Positions 10,829 through 17,692 of a DNA stretch of 53,012 nucleotides are shown here, one piece after another (within the stretch, counting starts at the first letter, position 1; each line of letters starts with the position of its first letter). A program made the translations under genes and the position numbers. The notes under the pieces are model-generated. The model was not told the DNA's origin and did no database searches. It saw only the letters and a list, made by a program, of their open reading frames with translations. This DNA comes from an uncultured Acidimicrobiaceae bacterium (GTDB taxonomy: Bacteria > Actinomycetota > Acidimicrobiia > Acidimicrobiales > SZUA-35), in contig CAMYLA010000021.1 of assembly GCA_947259095.1 (NCBI GenBank), positions 82,886-135,897 on the forward strand. The letters run 5' to 3'.

Positions 10829-11994
10829 CAGCCTTGCCCCCGGAGTCGGCGGACGGCGGCCGGAACCGAGGCCAGGACGGCATCGACATCGGCGTCGACC
10901 GAGCGGTAGCCGAGCGACAATCGGAGCGACCCGAATGCCAGGCTGCGAGTGAAGCCCATGGCGGCCAGGACGTGGCTGGGCACCATGGCGCCGCTGGAAC
11001 ACGACGATGCGGCAGACGCCATGATGTCGTCCTGCTCCAGCAGGAACAGCAGCGCCTCGCTCTCGATGCCCTCGAAACAAAGGTGGCAGATGTTGGCGGT
11101 CTTCCCGGTCCGGTCGGGGTGGCCCGCCTCGTCCGGTACGACCCCGGTCTCGATCACACCGTCGAGTTCGGCCGCGATCCCGTCGGCCAACCGATTCCGC
11201 AGCGCCGCCACCCGGGGAACCTGCCCCGGCCGCTCGGCCACCGTCTCGGCCGCGGCCACGGCCATGGCGGCGATGCCTGCCACGTTGTGGGTACCACCCC
11301 GTCGGCCCCGCTCCTGACCACCCCCCTTGAGCAACGGCGACAGCTCGGCCCGCTCGCCGACCATCAATGCACCGACACCCTTCGGGCCGCCGAACTTGTG
11401 GGCGCTGATCGACAGGAGGTCCACCTGGGCCCCGATCGCCGCCACATCGAGCCAGCACAGGGCCTGGACCGCATCGGTGTGGATCAGCGCTTCGGGGGCG
11501 TGCTCCCTGACCAGCGCCACGATCTCGGAGATGGGCTGGATCACGCCGGTCTCGTTGTTGGCCGCCATGATCGACACGATCGACACCCGGCCCTGGAGCG
11601 CCGGATCGTCGAGTGCGGCAGCCAACCGCTCCAGATCGACCAGACCGGAGCGGTGAACCGGCACGACCCGACCCCGGTGGTGAACCACCGGATCGAGCAC
11701 CGCGTGGTGTTCGATGGCCGAGCACACCGCAACGCCACCCCTGGCCTCCAGCACCCCGCTGATGGCCAGGTTGTCGGCCTCGGTGCCACCGCCGGTGAAC
11801 ACGATCCGGCCCGGCTCGGCACCGACCACCGAGGCGATCGTGTCCCGGGCGTCGTCGAGCACCCGGTTGGCCTGGCGGGCCATGCGGTGGGCGCCGGACG
11901 GGTTGCCGTACCCCTCCGACAGCAGCGGCACCATCACGTCGAGGGCGGCGGGGCGGATGGCCGTCGTCGCCGCATTGTCGAGGTAGTGGTACAT
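10828..11994 (-). CDS. Cysteine desulfurase (NifS/IscS-like, class V aminotransferase)
   Basis: Removes sulfur from cysteine using PLP and holds it as an enzyme persulfide. The 388-residue protein starts YLDNAATT, has the PLP lysine Lys200 in SAHKFGGPKG, the PLP-stacking His in SAIEHHA, and the persulfide Cys332 in a SSCSSG loop. The neighbour mnmA, overlapping by TGATG, makes sulfur supply for tRNA thiolation the likely main task, though such enzymes also feed Fe-S assembly. Start ATG at 11994 has TAGCCT 6 nt upstream, so the operon transcript is probably leaderless. Confidence 0.92.
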   Translation of the reverse strand: MYHYLDNAATTAIRPAALDVMVPLLSEGYGNPSGAHRMARQANRVLDDARDTIASVVGAEPGRIVFTGGGTEADNLAISGVLEARGGVAVCSAIEHHAVLDPVVHHRGRVVPVHRSGLVDLERLAAALDDPALQGRVSIVSIMAANNETGVIQPISEIVALVREHAPEALIHTDAVQALCWLDVAAIGAQVDLLSISAHKFGGPKGVGALMVGERAELSPLLKGGGQERGRRGGTHNVAGIAAMAVAAAETVAERPGQVPRVAALRNRLADGIAAELDGVIETGVVPDEAGHPDRTGKTANICHLCFEGIESEALLFLLEQDDIMASAASSCSSGAMVPSHVLAAMGFTRSLAFGSLRLSLGYRSVDADVDAVLASVPAAVRRLRGQG

Positions 11995-12000
11995 GTTTTC

Positions 12001-12006
12001 AGGCTA
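12001..12006 (-). promoter_or_regulatory. -10 hexamer of leaderless desulfurase-mnmA-sua5 operon
   Basis: TAGCCT on the minus strand ends 6 nt before the ATG at 11994. Confidence 0.55.
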
Positions 12007-12063
12007 TCGGCGCTGTTCACCGCCGACGGCCGACGGCCCGGTGCTCGAGCCGGAGCCGGTCGT

Positions 12064-12399
12064 TCAGGCCACCGGAGCCGGTCGGTGGAGGACGGCGTTG
12101 ACCGCGGTCACGATCACGTACTCGTCGCCGTCGAGCCGGGCTTCCCCGTCGACGATCAGGCTGTTGCCCCCCGCTTCGACCGCCGGCCACAGGACCGTGA
12201 CCGCCGGCCGGGCCGAGCAGTTGGCCCTGGCGGTTCGACCGGCCGCAGCCCGCAGCTCGACCTGCTCACCCTGGGCTGCGACCTCGAAGGTCAGATGGGC
12301 GGCATGGGGTCGGCTGTCCATCACCGAACTCAGCAGGAAGCCGGGCCCCCGGGCCACGATCTCCGCCGGCAGCTCGGCCATCTCCACGGAAATGCTCAT
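12064..12399 (-). CDS. Small pyridoxamine 5'-phosphate oxidase-like (FMN-binding split barrel) protein
   Basis: This 111-residue protein looks like a short split-barrel flavoprotein of the PNPOx-like superfamily: an early AEIVARGPGFLLSSV strand pair, a SRPHAAHLTF strand, RTARANCSARPAVTVLWPA, and a final strand with HRPAP. Such proteins bind FMN, F420 or heme; the cofactor here cannot be stated. The ATG at 12399 is preferred to an earlier in-frame start because TACACT lies 7 nt upstream. It precedes the cysteine desulfurase gene on the same strand but with its own promoter-like hexamer. Confidence 0.6.
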   Translation of the reverse strand: MSISVEMAELPAEIVARGPGFLLSSVMDSRPHAAHLTFEVAAQGEQVELRAAAGRTARANCSARPAVTVLWPAVEAGGNSLIVDGEARLDGDEYVIVTAVNAVLHRPAPVA

Positions 12400-12406
12400 G
12401 ACCACC

Positions 12407-12412
12407 AGTGTA
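12407..12412 (-). promoter_or_regulatory. -10 hexamer of leaderless PNPOx-like gene promoter
   Basis: TACACT on the minus strand ends 7 nt before the ATG at 12399. Confidence 0.5.
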
Positions 12413-12501
12413 GATCGACGGCCCCTCGCATCGGCCGGGCCGCCCGGTGCGGCGCCACCGCGATGGGGTGCTGTTGTGGAGGGGTCGATCACAACGTTCC
12501 G

Positions 12502-12507
12502 TAGGGT
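12502..12507 (+). promoter_or_regulatory. -10 hexamer ahead of leader ORF and methyltransferase
   Basis: TAGGGT ends 6 nt before the ATG at 12514, which opens a 16-codon ORF overlapping the methyltransferase start. Confidence 0.4.
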
Positions 12508-12513
12508 GGGGTC

Positions 12514-12564
12514 ATGGACCGCCCTGACCTCGAGCAGGCGCCCGCCACGGTGTGGGGCCGGTGA
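12514..12564 (+). CDS. Candidate 16-residue leader peptide
   Basis: The ORF reads MDRPDLEQAPATVWGR and stop. Its ATG sits 6 nt after a TAGGGT hexamer, matching the leaderless pattern of real genes in this window, and its TGA overlaps an in-frame GTG of the methyltransferase gene (GTGA at 12561-12564). This suggests that the peptide is translated from the very 5' end and that ribosomes re-initiate at the methyltransferase. No regulatory codon run is seen. It could be a chance ORF. Confidence 0.3.
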   Translation: MDRPDLEQAPATVWGR

Positions 12565-13343
12565 CCGGCCAGACCGCCGGCGGCCCCGATGCCGGGCATG
12601 TCGATCTGCACCGGGGCGACGCCTATGGCCGTTCGTTCGCCGACGTGTACGACCGCTGGTACCACGGGGTGTCCGATGCCGATGCCACGGCCCGGTTCGT
12701 GGCGGGCCGTTGTGGGAGCGCAGCGGTGCTGGAACTGGGCGTTGGCAGCGGGCGCCTGGCCGGACCGCTGGTCGACGTCGGCCTCCGGGTCATCGGCCTC
12801 GACGCGTCACCGACCATGCTGGCGCGATGCCCCCGGCCCGCCACCGGACCGGGGTCGCTCGACCTGGTCCGAGCCGACATGCGGGCCCTGCCCCTCGCCG
12901 GCGAGATCGGGGTGGCCCTGATCGCCTTCAACACGCTGTTCAACCTCGCCGGTCCGGCCGAGCAGCAGCAGCTGTTCCATGAGCTGGCCGGGCTGGTCGG
13001 CCACGGTGCGGTCATCGTCGAGGCCATCGACACCACGCCGCTGTCGGTCGGGCCGGATCGATCGATCGGGGTCCGGGAGGTCGATCCCGACCGGGTCGTG
13101 GTCAGCGCCACCCAGGTCGACAGGCAAGCCCAGACCGTGGCCGGCCAGCACCTGGAGATCGATCATCGGGGCATCACGGTGCGACCGTGGCGGCTCTGTT
13201 GGCTGACCCCCGAGCAACTCGACGGGGTGGCCGCCGAGGCCGGATTCCGTTTGGTGGAGCGCTACCGATCCTGGGACGAACTGCCATTCACCGACGGGGA
13301 CGAGACCCACATCTCGGTCTATCGGATTGCCGGAGGGGGGTGA
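12552..13343 (+). CDS. Class I SAM-dependent methyltransferase
   Basis: The product of about 260 residues has the SAM-binding motif I VLELGVGSGRLAGPL, an acidic motif II ending VIGLDASPTML and the LVRADMRALP motif before a membrane-free C-terminal half. Substrate unknown; small-molecule methylation is most likely from the fold. The start is either GTG 12552 or GTG 12561. The latter forms a GTGA overlap with the small ORF at 12514-12564 and I think it equally likely. The gene is divergent from the PNPOx-like gene. Confidence 0.8.
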   Translation: MGPVTGQTAGGPDAGHVDLHRGDAYGRSFADVYDRWYHGVSDADATARFVAGRCGSAAVLELGVGSGRLAGPLVDVGLRVIGLDASPTMLARCPRPATGPGSLDLVRADMRALPLAGEIGVALIAFNTLFNLAGPAEQQQLFHELAGLVGHGAVIVEAIDTTPLSVGPDRSIGVREVDPDRVVVSATQVDRQAQTVAGQHLEIDHRGITVRPWRLCWLTPEQLDGVAAEAGFRLVERYRSWDELPFTDGDETHISVYRIAGGG

Positions 13344-13411
13344 CGGCGGCCCACCCCGGACCGGACCGAAGACGATCGACCCCGATACGTCGGAGTCCCC
13401 GACCATCGACG

Positions 13412-13417
13412 TACCCT
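13412..13417 (+). promoter_or_regulatory. -10 hexamer of leaderless SRPBCC-gene promoter
   Basis: TACCCT ends 6 nt before the ATG at 13424. Confidence 0.5.
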
Positions 13418-13423
13418 CGACCC

Positions 13424-13873
13424 ATGCCCGAGGTACTCGTCAAGGTTGAAATCGATCGAACCCCGGCCGAGGTCTGGGCCTATGTCCGCAACATCGACTC
13501 CCACGTGGAGTGGATGGCCGACGCCACCGAGATCCGCTTCGAATCCGATCAGCGAGAGGGCACCGGCACCTCCTTCGAATGCGACACCAAGATCGGCCCC
13601 ATCAAGTTGACCGATGTGATGACCATCACCAGCTGGGTCGACGAGCAGGCGATGGGTGTCCGCCACGAGGGCGTCGTCACCGGCGAGGGTGAGTTCCAGT
13701 TGAGCCCGCTGGCCGGCGACCGGACCGAGTTCTCATGGCGGGAGGACCTCTCGTTCCCCATCTGGCTCGGTGGGCCCATCGGCGAGATCGTGGCAAAACC
13801 GATCCTGACCGCAGTGTGGAAGCGGAACCTGAAACGGCTCAAGCAGTACCTCGAACAGGACCGGCCCCAATAA
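13424..13873 (+). CDS. SRPBCC family (polyketide cyclase/dehydrase-like) protein
   Basis: The 149-residue protein has the START-like/SRPBCC layout: first strand VLVKVEIDRTPAEVWAYV, then a helix pair and a curved sheet, and a long C-terminal helix that ends with many Lys/Arg/Gln. Such proteins bind hydrophobic ligands in a deep cavity; no catalytic function can be assigned. The start at 13424 agrees with the usual N-terminus and with TACCCT 6 nt upstream. It is followed by mscL after 95 bp that contain their own promoter candidate, so co-transcription is not required. Confidence 0.8.
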   Translation: MPEVLVKVEIDRTPAEVWAYVRNIDSHVEWMADATEIRFESDQREGTGTSFECDTKIGPIKLTDVMTITSWVDEQAMGVRHEGVVTGEGEFQLSPLAGDRTEFSWREDLSFPIWLGGPIGEIVAKPILTAVWKRNLKRLKQYLEQDRPQ

Positions 13874-13880
13874 CCATCGA

Positions 13881-13908
13881 CCGACAACCTCTCAATCGGA
13901 ACTAGATT
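13881..13908 (+). promoter_or_regulatory. Candidate promoter of mscL
   Basis: CCGACA (13881-13886) and TAGATT (13903-13908) are spaced by 16 bp. Transcription would start near 13915, giving a leader of about 50 nt with a GGGAGG ribosome binding site before the ATG at 13969. Confidence 0.4.
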
Positions 13909-13968
13909 GGCCCGGGGCGACGCAACACAGGATTCGCTCCCATCGCGTTCCAGCCAGGGAGGAAACCC

Positions 13969-14376
13969 ATGATTCAGGAGTTCAAGGACTTCATCAACAA
14001 GGGCAACGTGTTCGAAACGGCGGTGGCCCTTATCATGGCCCTGGCCTTCGCGCCGGTGGTGCAGGGGCTTGTCGACGACGTGATCATGCCCATCGTGGCC
14101 CGGATCTTCGGCCAGCCCGACTTCAGCAGCATCAGGATCAGCCTCGGCGGCAGCTACGACATCGAGAACGAGGCCGGCGAGGTCATCGGGCAGGGGCCGG
14201 CCTACATCGAGATCGGCAGCTGGATCACCACGGTCGTCGGGTTCATCATCCTCTCGTTCGTGGTCTTCTTGATGGTCAAGGCCTACAACCGGGCCACAAA
14301 GCAGGCCGACGAGGACGCAGGGCCAACCGAGGTCGATCTGTTGACCGAGATCCGCGACAGCCTCCAGCGGACCTGA
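13969..14376 (+). CDS. mscL: Large-conductance mechanosensitive channel
   Basis: MscL opens under membrane tension and protects cells from hypo-osmotic shock as a pentamer in the inner membrane. The 135-residue protein has the N-terminal amphipathic segment, first helix with NVFETAVALIMALAF, a periplasmic loop, the second helix at about residues 83-103, and the cytoplasmic C-terminal helix. Length is typical. Start ATG 13969 has a good Shine-Dalgarno GGGAGG at 6-7 nt. A perfect 9-bp stem directly abuts its stop codon. Confidence 0.95.
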   Translation: MIQEFKDFINKGNVFETAVALIMALAFAPVVQGLVDDVIMPIVARIFGQPDFSSIRISLGGSYDIENEAGEVIGQGPAYIEIGSWITTVVGFIILSFVVFLMVKAYNRATKQADEDAGPTEVDLLTEIRDSLQRT

Positions 14377-14410
14377 GCGGCTGCCCTGCGGCTGACGTTG
14401 CGGCAGCCGC
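14377..14410. terminator. Bidirectional terminator hairpin between mscL and the NifU-like gene
   Basis: GCGGCTGCC at 14377-14385 pairs perfectly with GGCAGCCGC at 14402-14410 around a 16-nt loop. The stem starts at the base after the mscL stop and its far arm reaches into the stop codon (14410-14412) of the convergent NifU-like gene. It has no strong U tract. Confidence 0.6.
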
Positions 14411-14796
14411 TACAACGACACTGCGGTGCCCTCGTCGGCACCGGCCAGGGGCTCGCCGACATGGCGGACCTCGGTCACGCCGTCCACCCGCTGTTTGAGG
14501 ATGCGCTCCAGGCCCTGCTTGAGGGTTTGGGTCGATGCGGGACAGCTCACGCAGGCCCCGACCAACTCGACCGAGACGACGCCGCTCGTCTCGTCGACAC
14601 CTTTGAGGAAAATGTCGCCCTGGTCGGCCTGGATGGCGGGCCTGATGATCTTGACGATCTGGGCCACCGCCTCGAACAGGCCGCTCCCATCTCCGGTCTG
14701 GACACCATCGGTTGGGTTCCCACCGCTCGTTTCCGCCGAGGCCGAGGCTGCCAGCTCGTCGCTGTCGGTGGCGGCGATCGGTGACTTTTCAGGCAT
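14410..14796 (-). CDS. NifU C-terminal domain Fe-S scaffold protein
   Basis: The 128-residue protein ends in a NifU-type domain with the metal-binding CVSCPAS (CxxC) motif, preceded by IRPAIQADQGDIFLKG, which is typical of Nfu scaffolds that carry [4Fe-4S] clusters to target proteins. The first ~40 residues are a disordered Ala/Ser/Asp-rich leader. ATG 14796 is preferred to the GTG at 14805 because TACCGT lies 7 nt upstream of it. It is convergent with mscL and divergent from the small membrane protein gene at 14830. Confidence 0.85.
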   Translation of the reverse strand: MPEKSPIAATDSDELAASASAETSGGNPTDGVQTGDGSGLFEAVAQIVKIIRPAIQADQGDIFLKGVDETSGVVSVELVGACVSCPASTQTLKQGLERILKQRVDGVTEVRHVGEPLAGADEGTAVSL

Positions 14797-14803
14797 GGTC
14801 TCC

Positions 14804-14809
14804 ACGGTA
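14804..14809 (-). promoter_or_regulatory. -10 hexamer of leaderless NifU-like gene promoter
   Basis: TACCGT on the minus strand ends 7 nt before the ATG at 14796. A divergent TACGCT for the plus strand lies at 14816-14821, 8 nt before the ATG at 14830. Confidence 0.45.
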
Positions 14810-14829
14810 TCGGTCTACGCTTATGACAT

Positions 14830-15057
14830 ATGCAATCGTTGGGCGGTGCCGAAACATTCCCGGTCCGTCCGGGTCTGATCCTGGCCCATCAGGGCGGTTG
14901 GGACGAGGTGGCGCTGGTGGTCGGGCCGCTTGCTCTCGTCGGTCTTGCGCTGTGGCTGGCCAACCGGCGGGTCTCGGCCCAGCTCGACGCAGAAGAACCA
15001 CCAGATACCGAATCGGACGGCCCGGGGGATCAGCAGAAGGACGCCTCCCAGCAGTGA
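14830..15057 (+). CDS. Small single-pass membrane protein of unknown function
   Basis: The 75-residue ORF has one hydrophobic helix at about residues 27-45 (EVALVVGPLALVGLALWLA), followed by a polar, acidic tail rich in Glu, Asp and Gln. It ends 22 nt before the MFS transporter start, so the two are probably one operon. TACGCT 8 nt before its ATG is a possible leaderless promoter. I do not recognise a family. Composition and TM design support a real gene, but its small size leaves doubt. Confidence 0.55.
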   Translation: MQSLGGAETFPVRPGLILAHQGGWDEVALVVGPLALVGLALWLANRRVSAQLDAEEPPDTESDGPGDQQKDASQQ

Positions 15058-15079
15058 TCAACCGCTCCCTCCGGTCTGC

Positions 15080-16612
15080 ATGGCGCTGATCGAACGGACC
15101 TCGACGGTCGATGCCGCCGGTCTGCAGGAGTTGCGAACCGCTCGGACCGACATCCTGATCGAGCGGCCGACCGGTCCGGACGAATGGACCGTCGAAACGG
15201 GCCCGTTCCGTTCCTACCACCGGCGCCTGGAGGTCGACCCGGTGGCCGGTCGGAGCTGCTCCCGGCCCCACTACACGGTGACCGAACGGACCGAATACCA
15301 ACTGGCGCTTCCCCTGTGGTGGCCGTACCTGTGGTGGCCGATGCGCCAGGCCGTTGCCGACACCAACCGGACCCCCCGCCGTCGCTGGTGGTGGCCGAGG
15401 GAGGTGGTGTCGGCCGAGACCTCGACCCTGATCGCCCACCTTGGAACGGTCGGCATGATGGCCGGGTACATGGGCGTCCTGATCGGCCAGACCATCACCT
15501 TCGCCTCCGCCGATTTCGGGGTCGAGGACGACGTGCAGGCCAACACGCTGGCCGCGGTCCGCATCGGGGTGCTGCTGTCGTTCTTCTTCCTCGGGCGGGC
15601 CGATCGCAGCGGCCGACGGCCGCTGGTCCTGCGGTTTGCGCTGGCCGCCATCATCTTCACGTTCCTGGGGTCCCTGGCCCCCGGCATGCTGGCCCTCGGC
15701 GCCAGTCAGGCGATTGCCCGCGGGCTCACCACCGGCCTGTTGACCCTGATCACCCTGGCCTCCACCGAGGAGGTCCCCGCTTCGTCGCGGGCGCTGAGCA
15801 TCAGCTTCATGACGCTGACCACCGGCTTCGGTGCGGCACTGGTGATCTGGGTCCTCCCCGTTGCCGACCTGTTCGCCGGGGCGTGGCGTGTGGTCTACGT
15901 CGTCCCACTCCTGTTCCTGCCACTGCTGTGGTGGATCAGCCGCCACCTGCCGGAGACCCGACGCTTCGTGGCGGCCGAGGCCAGCAACTCACCGGCCCCG
16001 GTCAACTGGGGCCGCTTCGCCCTGATCGCCGGGGCCGCCTTCGTCAGTGCCCTCTACCTGTCGCCGGCGTCCCAGCTCCGCAACGAGTTCCTGACCGACG
16101 ACCTGGGCTATACGGCCACCAACGTCTCGGTGTTCCAGCTGGCGGTGTCACTCCCGGCCACGGTCGCGGTTCCGATCGGTGGGCTGATCGCCGACCGCTA
16201 CGGCCGTCGCTGGCTGGGGGCGGGGGCCCTGGCCGGCAGCGCCGTCTTCAGCGCCATCTCCTACCAGTCCAGCGGCTGGCGGCTGTGGCTGACCGCCGGG
16301 CTGGCACTCTCGCTGGGGGCGGCCGCGGTCCCGGCGCTCCGGGGCTACCAGACCGAGCTGTTTCCCACCAGGGCCAGGGGCCGGGTCGGCGGCATGATCG
16401 ACGTGATCCTGGTCGGCGGCAGCGCCCTCGGGCTGGTCGTGGTCGGCCAGCTGGCCATCCGCTGGGACGACCTCGGCTCGGCCATCGGCGTCATGGCGTT
16501 CGCCCCGCTGCTGGTGGCGGTGGCCATCATCGTGGCCTTCCCGGAAACCGCAGGGCGGGAGCTGGAGGAGTTCAACCCCGCCGACCCCCGGATCGACGAC
16601 CGGGGAGCCTAG
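15080..16612 (+). CDS. MFS transporter with unusual N-terminal soluble extension
   Basis: The 510-residue protein has about twelve membrane helices from residue ~112 on, with the MFS loop motif GRADRSGRRP after helix 2 and its pseudo-repeat ADRYGRRWLG in the second half, and ELFPTRARGR late in the protein, as in the sugar/metabolite:H+ family. Substrate unknown. The first ~110 residues are not part of the MFS fold: they look like a small beta-rich domain followed by a Trp-rich segment (LPLWWPYLWWPMR). The ATG at 15080 is chosen because upstream in-frame sequence overlaps the previous gene. It is convergent with the J-domain gene. Confidence 0.85.
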   Translation: MALIERTSTVDAAGLQELRTARTDILIERPTGPDEWTVETGPFRSYHRRLEVDPVAGRSCSRPHYTVTERTEYQLALPLWWPYLWWPMRQAVADTNRTPRRRWWWPREVVSAETSTLIAHLGTVGMMAGYMGVLIGQTITFASADFGVEDDVQANTLAAVRIGVLLSFFFLGRADRSGRRPLVLRFALAAIIFTFLGSLAPGMLALGASQAIARGLTTGLLTLITLASTEEVPASSRALSISFMTLTTGFGAALVIWVLPVADLFAGAWRVVYVVPLLFLPLLWWISRHLPETRRFVAAEASNSPAPVNWGRFALIAGAAFVSALYLSPASQLRNEFLTDDLGYTATNVSVFQLAVSLPATVAVPIGGLIADRYGRRWLGAGALAGSAVFSAISYQSSGWRLWLTAGLALSLGAAAVPALRGYQTELFPTRARGRVGGMIDVILVGGSALGLVVVGQLAIRWDDLGSAIGVMAFAPLLVAVAIIVAFPETAGRELEEFNPADPRIDDRGA

Positions 16613-16696
16613 TTCACCTCAGTGTCCTGTCAGGGCATTGGTGGTGTCTTGTGGTGTGGACCTCGGGGTCGGTCACGGTCCTGGCACCGAAGGCCC

Positions 16697-17422
16697 CTAC
16701 GACGCCAGCAGGATCCGGCGGGCCTCGGTCAGTTCGGCGATGCGGGACGCCGCCCCGTCGGTCATGCCACCGTGATCGGGATGCGCCGCTCGTAGCAGCG
16801 TCCGGAACTTCCGCTGGACCACCCGCTTTGATGGGCCGTCTTCGCCGGACCGCTCGATCTCCAGGATCTCCATGGCCCACGCCACCGGGTCGTTCCAGGC
16901 GTGGAGATCGGCCAGATCGACCGAGTTGCCGTCCATCAGCCAGGAGATGAAGGCATTGTCGACCGGGCGTGACCAGAACAACGACGACCGAATCGCATCG
17001 AACACCGGCACCCGGGCCACCGCCGGCAGGGACGCCGCAGCGTAGAGGGCGCCCAACGCCAACTGGACCGGGCGAGCCGATTCGTCGTCGAACTCGAACG
17101 CCAGCGACGAGCCCTCGGCCACCAGACACTGCCTGCTCACGGTCAGCCCGACCCGATCGGACTGGAACCGGTGCCTGACCCGCGGTTGGACCACTCGCTG
17201 CCCGACCGCCAGGGTTTCCATCACCGAGACAAGATCCTCCCGCAGCTCGGGCGCGACGTTTGGGGCGGTGTGGGCCACGATCCCCGCCAGCAGGACGCCG
17301 CCGGCCCCGGGGGCGGGGTCGACCGGCAGATTCCGGCGGCCGAGCGCCACCCGCCTGGTGGGGGCGATCGGCCGGGAATGGCAGATCTCCAACTCGGCGA
17401 CCATCACCTGATCAGCTTGCAC
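16697..17422 (-). CDS. Protein with C-terminal J-domain (DnaJ-like)
   Basis: The ~241-residue protein ends with a J-domain-like segment: the HPD tripeptide in LLRAAHPDHGG flanked by KRVVQRKFRTL before and AELTEARRILL after. J-domains stimulate the ATPase of DnaK-type chaperones. The first ~170 residues form a domain I do not recognise. Start choice: GGAGGG lies 6 nt before the GTG at 17422; an ATG at 17404 just after the stop of a small upstream ORF is an alternative. It could act as a co-chaperone for an unknown client; the N-terminal part may select it. Confidence 0.7.
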   Translation of the reverse strand: MQADQVMVAELEICHSRPIAPTRRVALGRRNLPVDPAPGAGGVLLAGIVAHTAPNVAPELREDLVSVMETLAVGQRVVQPRVRHRFQSDRVGLTVSRQCLVAEGSSLAFEFDDESARPVQLALGALYAAASLPAVARVPVFDAIRSSLFWSRPVDNAFISWLMDGNSVDLADLHAWNDPVAWAMEILEIERSGEDGPSKRVVQRKFRTLLRAAHPDHGGMTDGAASRIAELTEARRILLAS

Positions 17423-17552
17423 GGACAACCCTCCGCCCGATCACGCCGAGGTCCTCGCCGGTTCCAAGGGAAGGCGCCGTTGTGGCGACAACCCGAACGG
17501 GCGGGCGACACTCGGCGAGGAGGGGCTCCGATGCCTCGGCAGCGACAATCAC
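17412..17552 (-). CDS. Candidate 46-residue leaderless small ORF upstream of the J-domain gene
   Basis: A GTG at 17552 is preceded at exactly 7 nt by TACCGT, the pattern of leaderless genes in this window. The ORF of 46 codons (starting MIVAAEASEPLLAECRPPVR) ends with TGA at 17412-17414, inside the start region of the J-domain gene, whose ribosome binding site lies within the small ORF. Codon use is only moderately coding-like. It may encode a small protein or serve as a translated leader. Not recognised. Confidence 0.35.
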   Translation of the reverse strand: MIVAAEASEPLLAECRPPVRVVATTAPSLGTGEDLGVIGRRVVRAS

Positions 17553-17559
17553 CCGACCA

Positions 17560-17565
17560 ACGGTA
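17560..17565 (-). promoter_or_regulatory. -10 hexamer ahead of the small ORF/J-domain unit
   Basis: TACCGT on the minus strand ends 7 nt before the GTG at 17552. Confidence 0.4.
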
Positions 17566-17680
17566 CAAGACCGGCAGATCGGCCGACGGATCGCCGCCAC
17601 CGAAATCCTGCCGTCGATCGGTGCCCCCGCAGCGGGCAGACGCAGCGGGCCCGGCGGGGCGAACCTGGGTGGCGGCGGCC

Positions 17681-17686
17681 TAGGAT
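17681..17686 (+). promoter_or_regulatory. -10 hexamer of leaderless ppk2 promoter
   Basis: TAGGAT ends 6 nt before the ATG at 17693. Confidence 0.5.
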
Positions 17687-17692
17687 CCAGCC

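Noticed and set aside
14930..15079. Extended N-terminus of the MFS protein from 14930
   Set aside because: It overlaps the small membrane protein gene in another frame and its translation is low complexity; the ATG at 15080 fits better.
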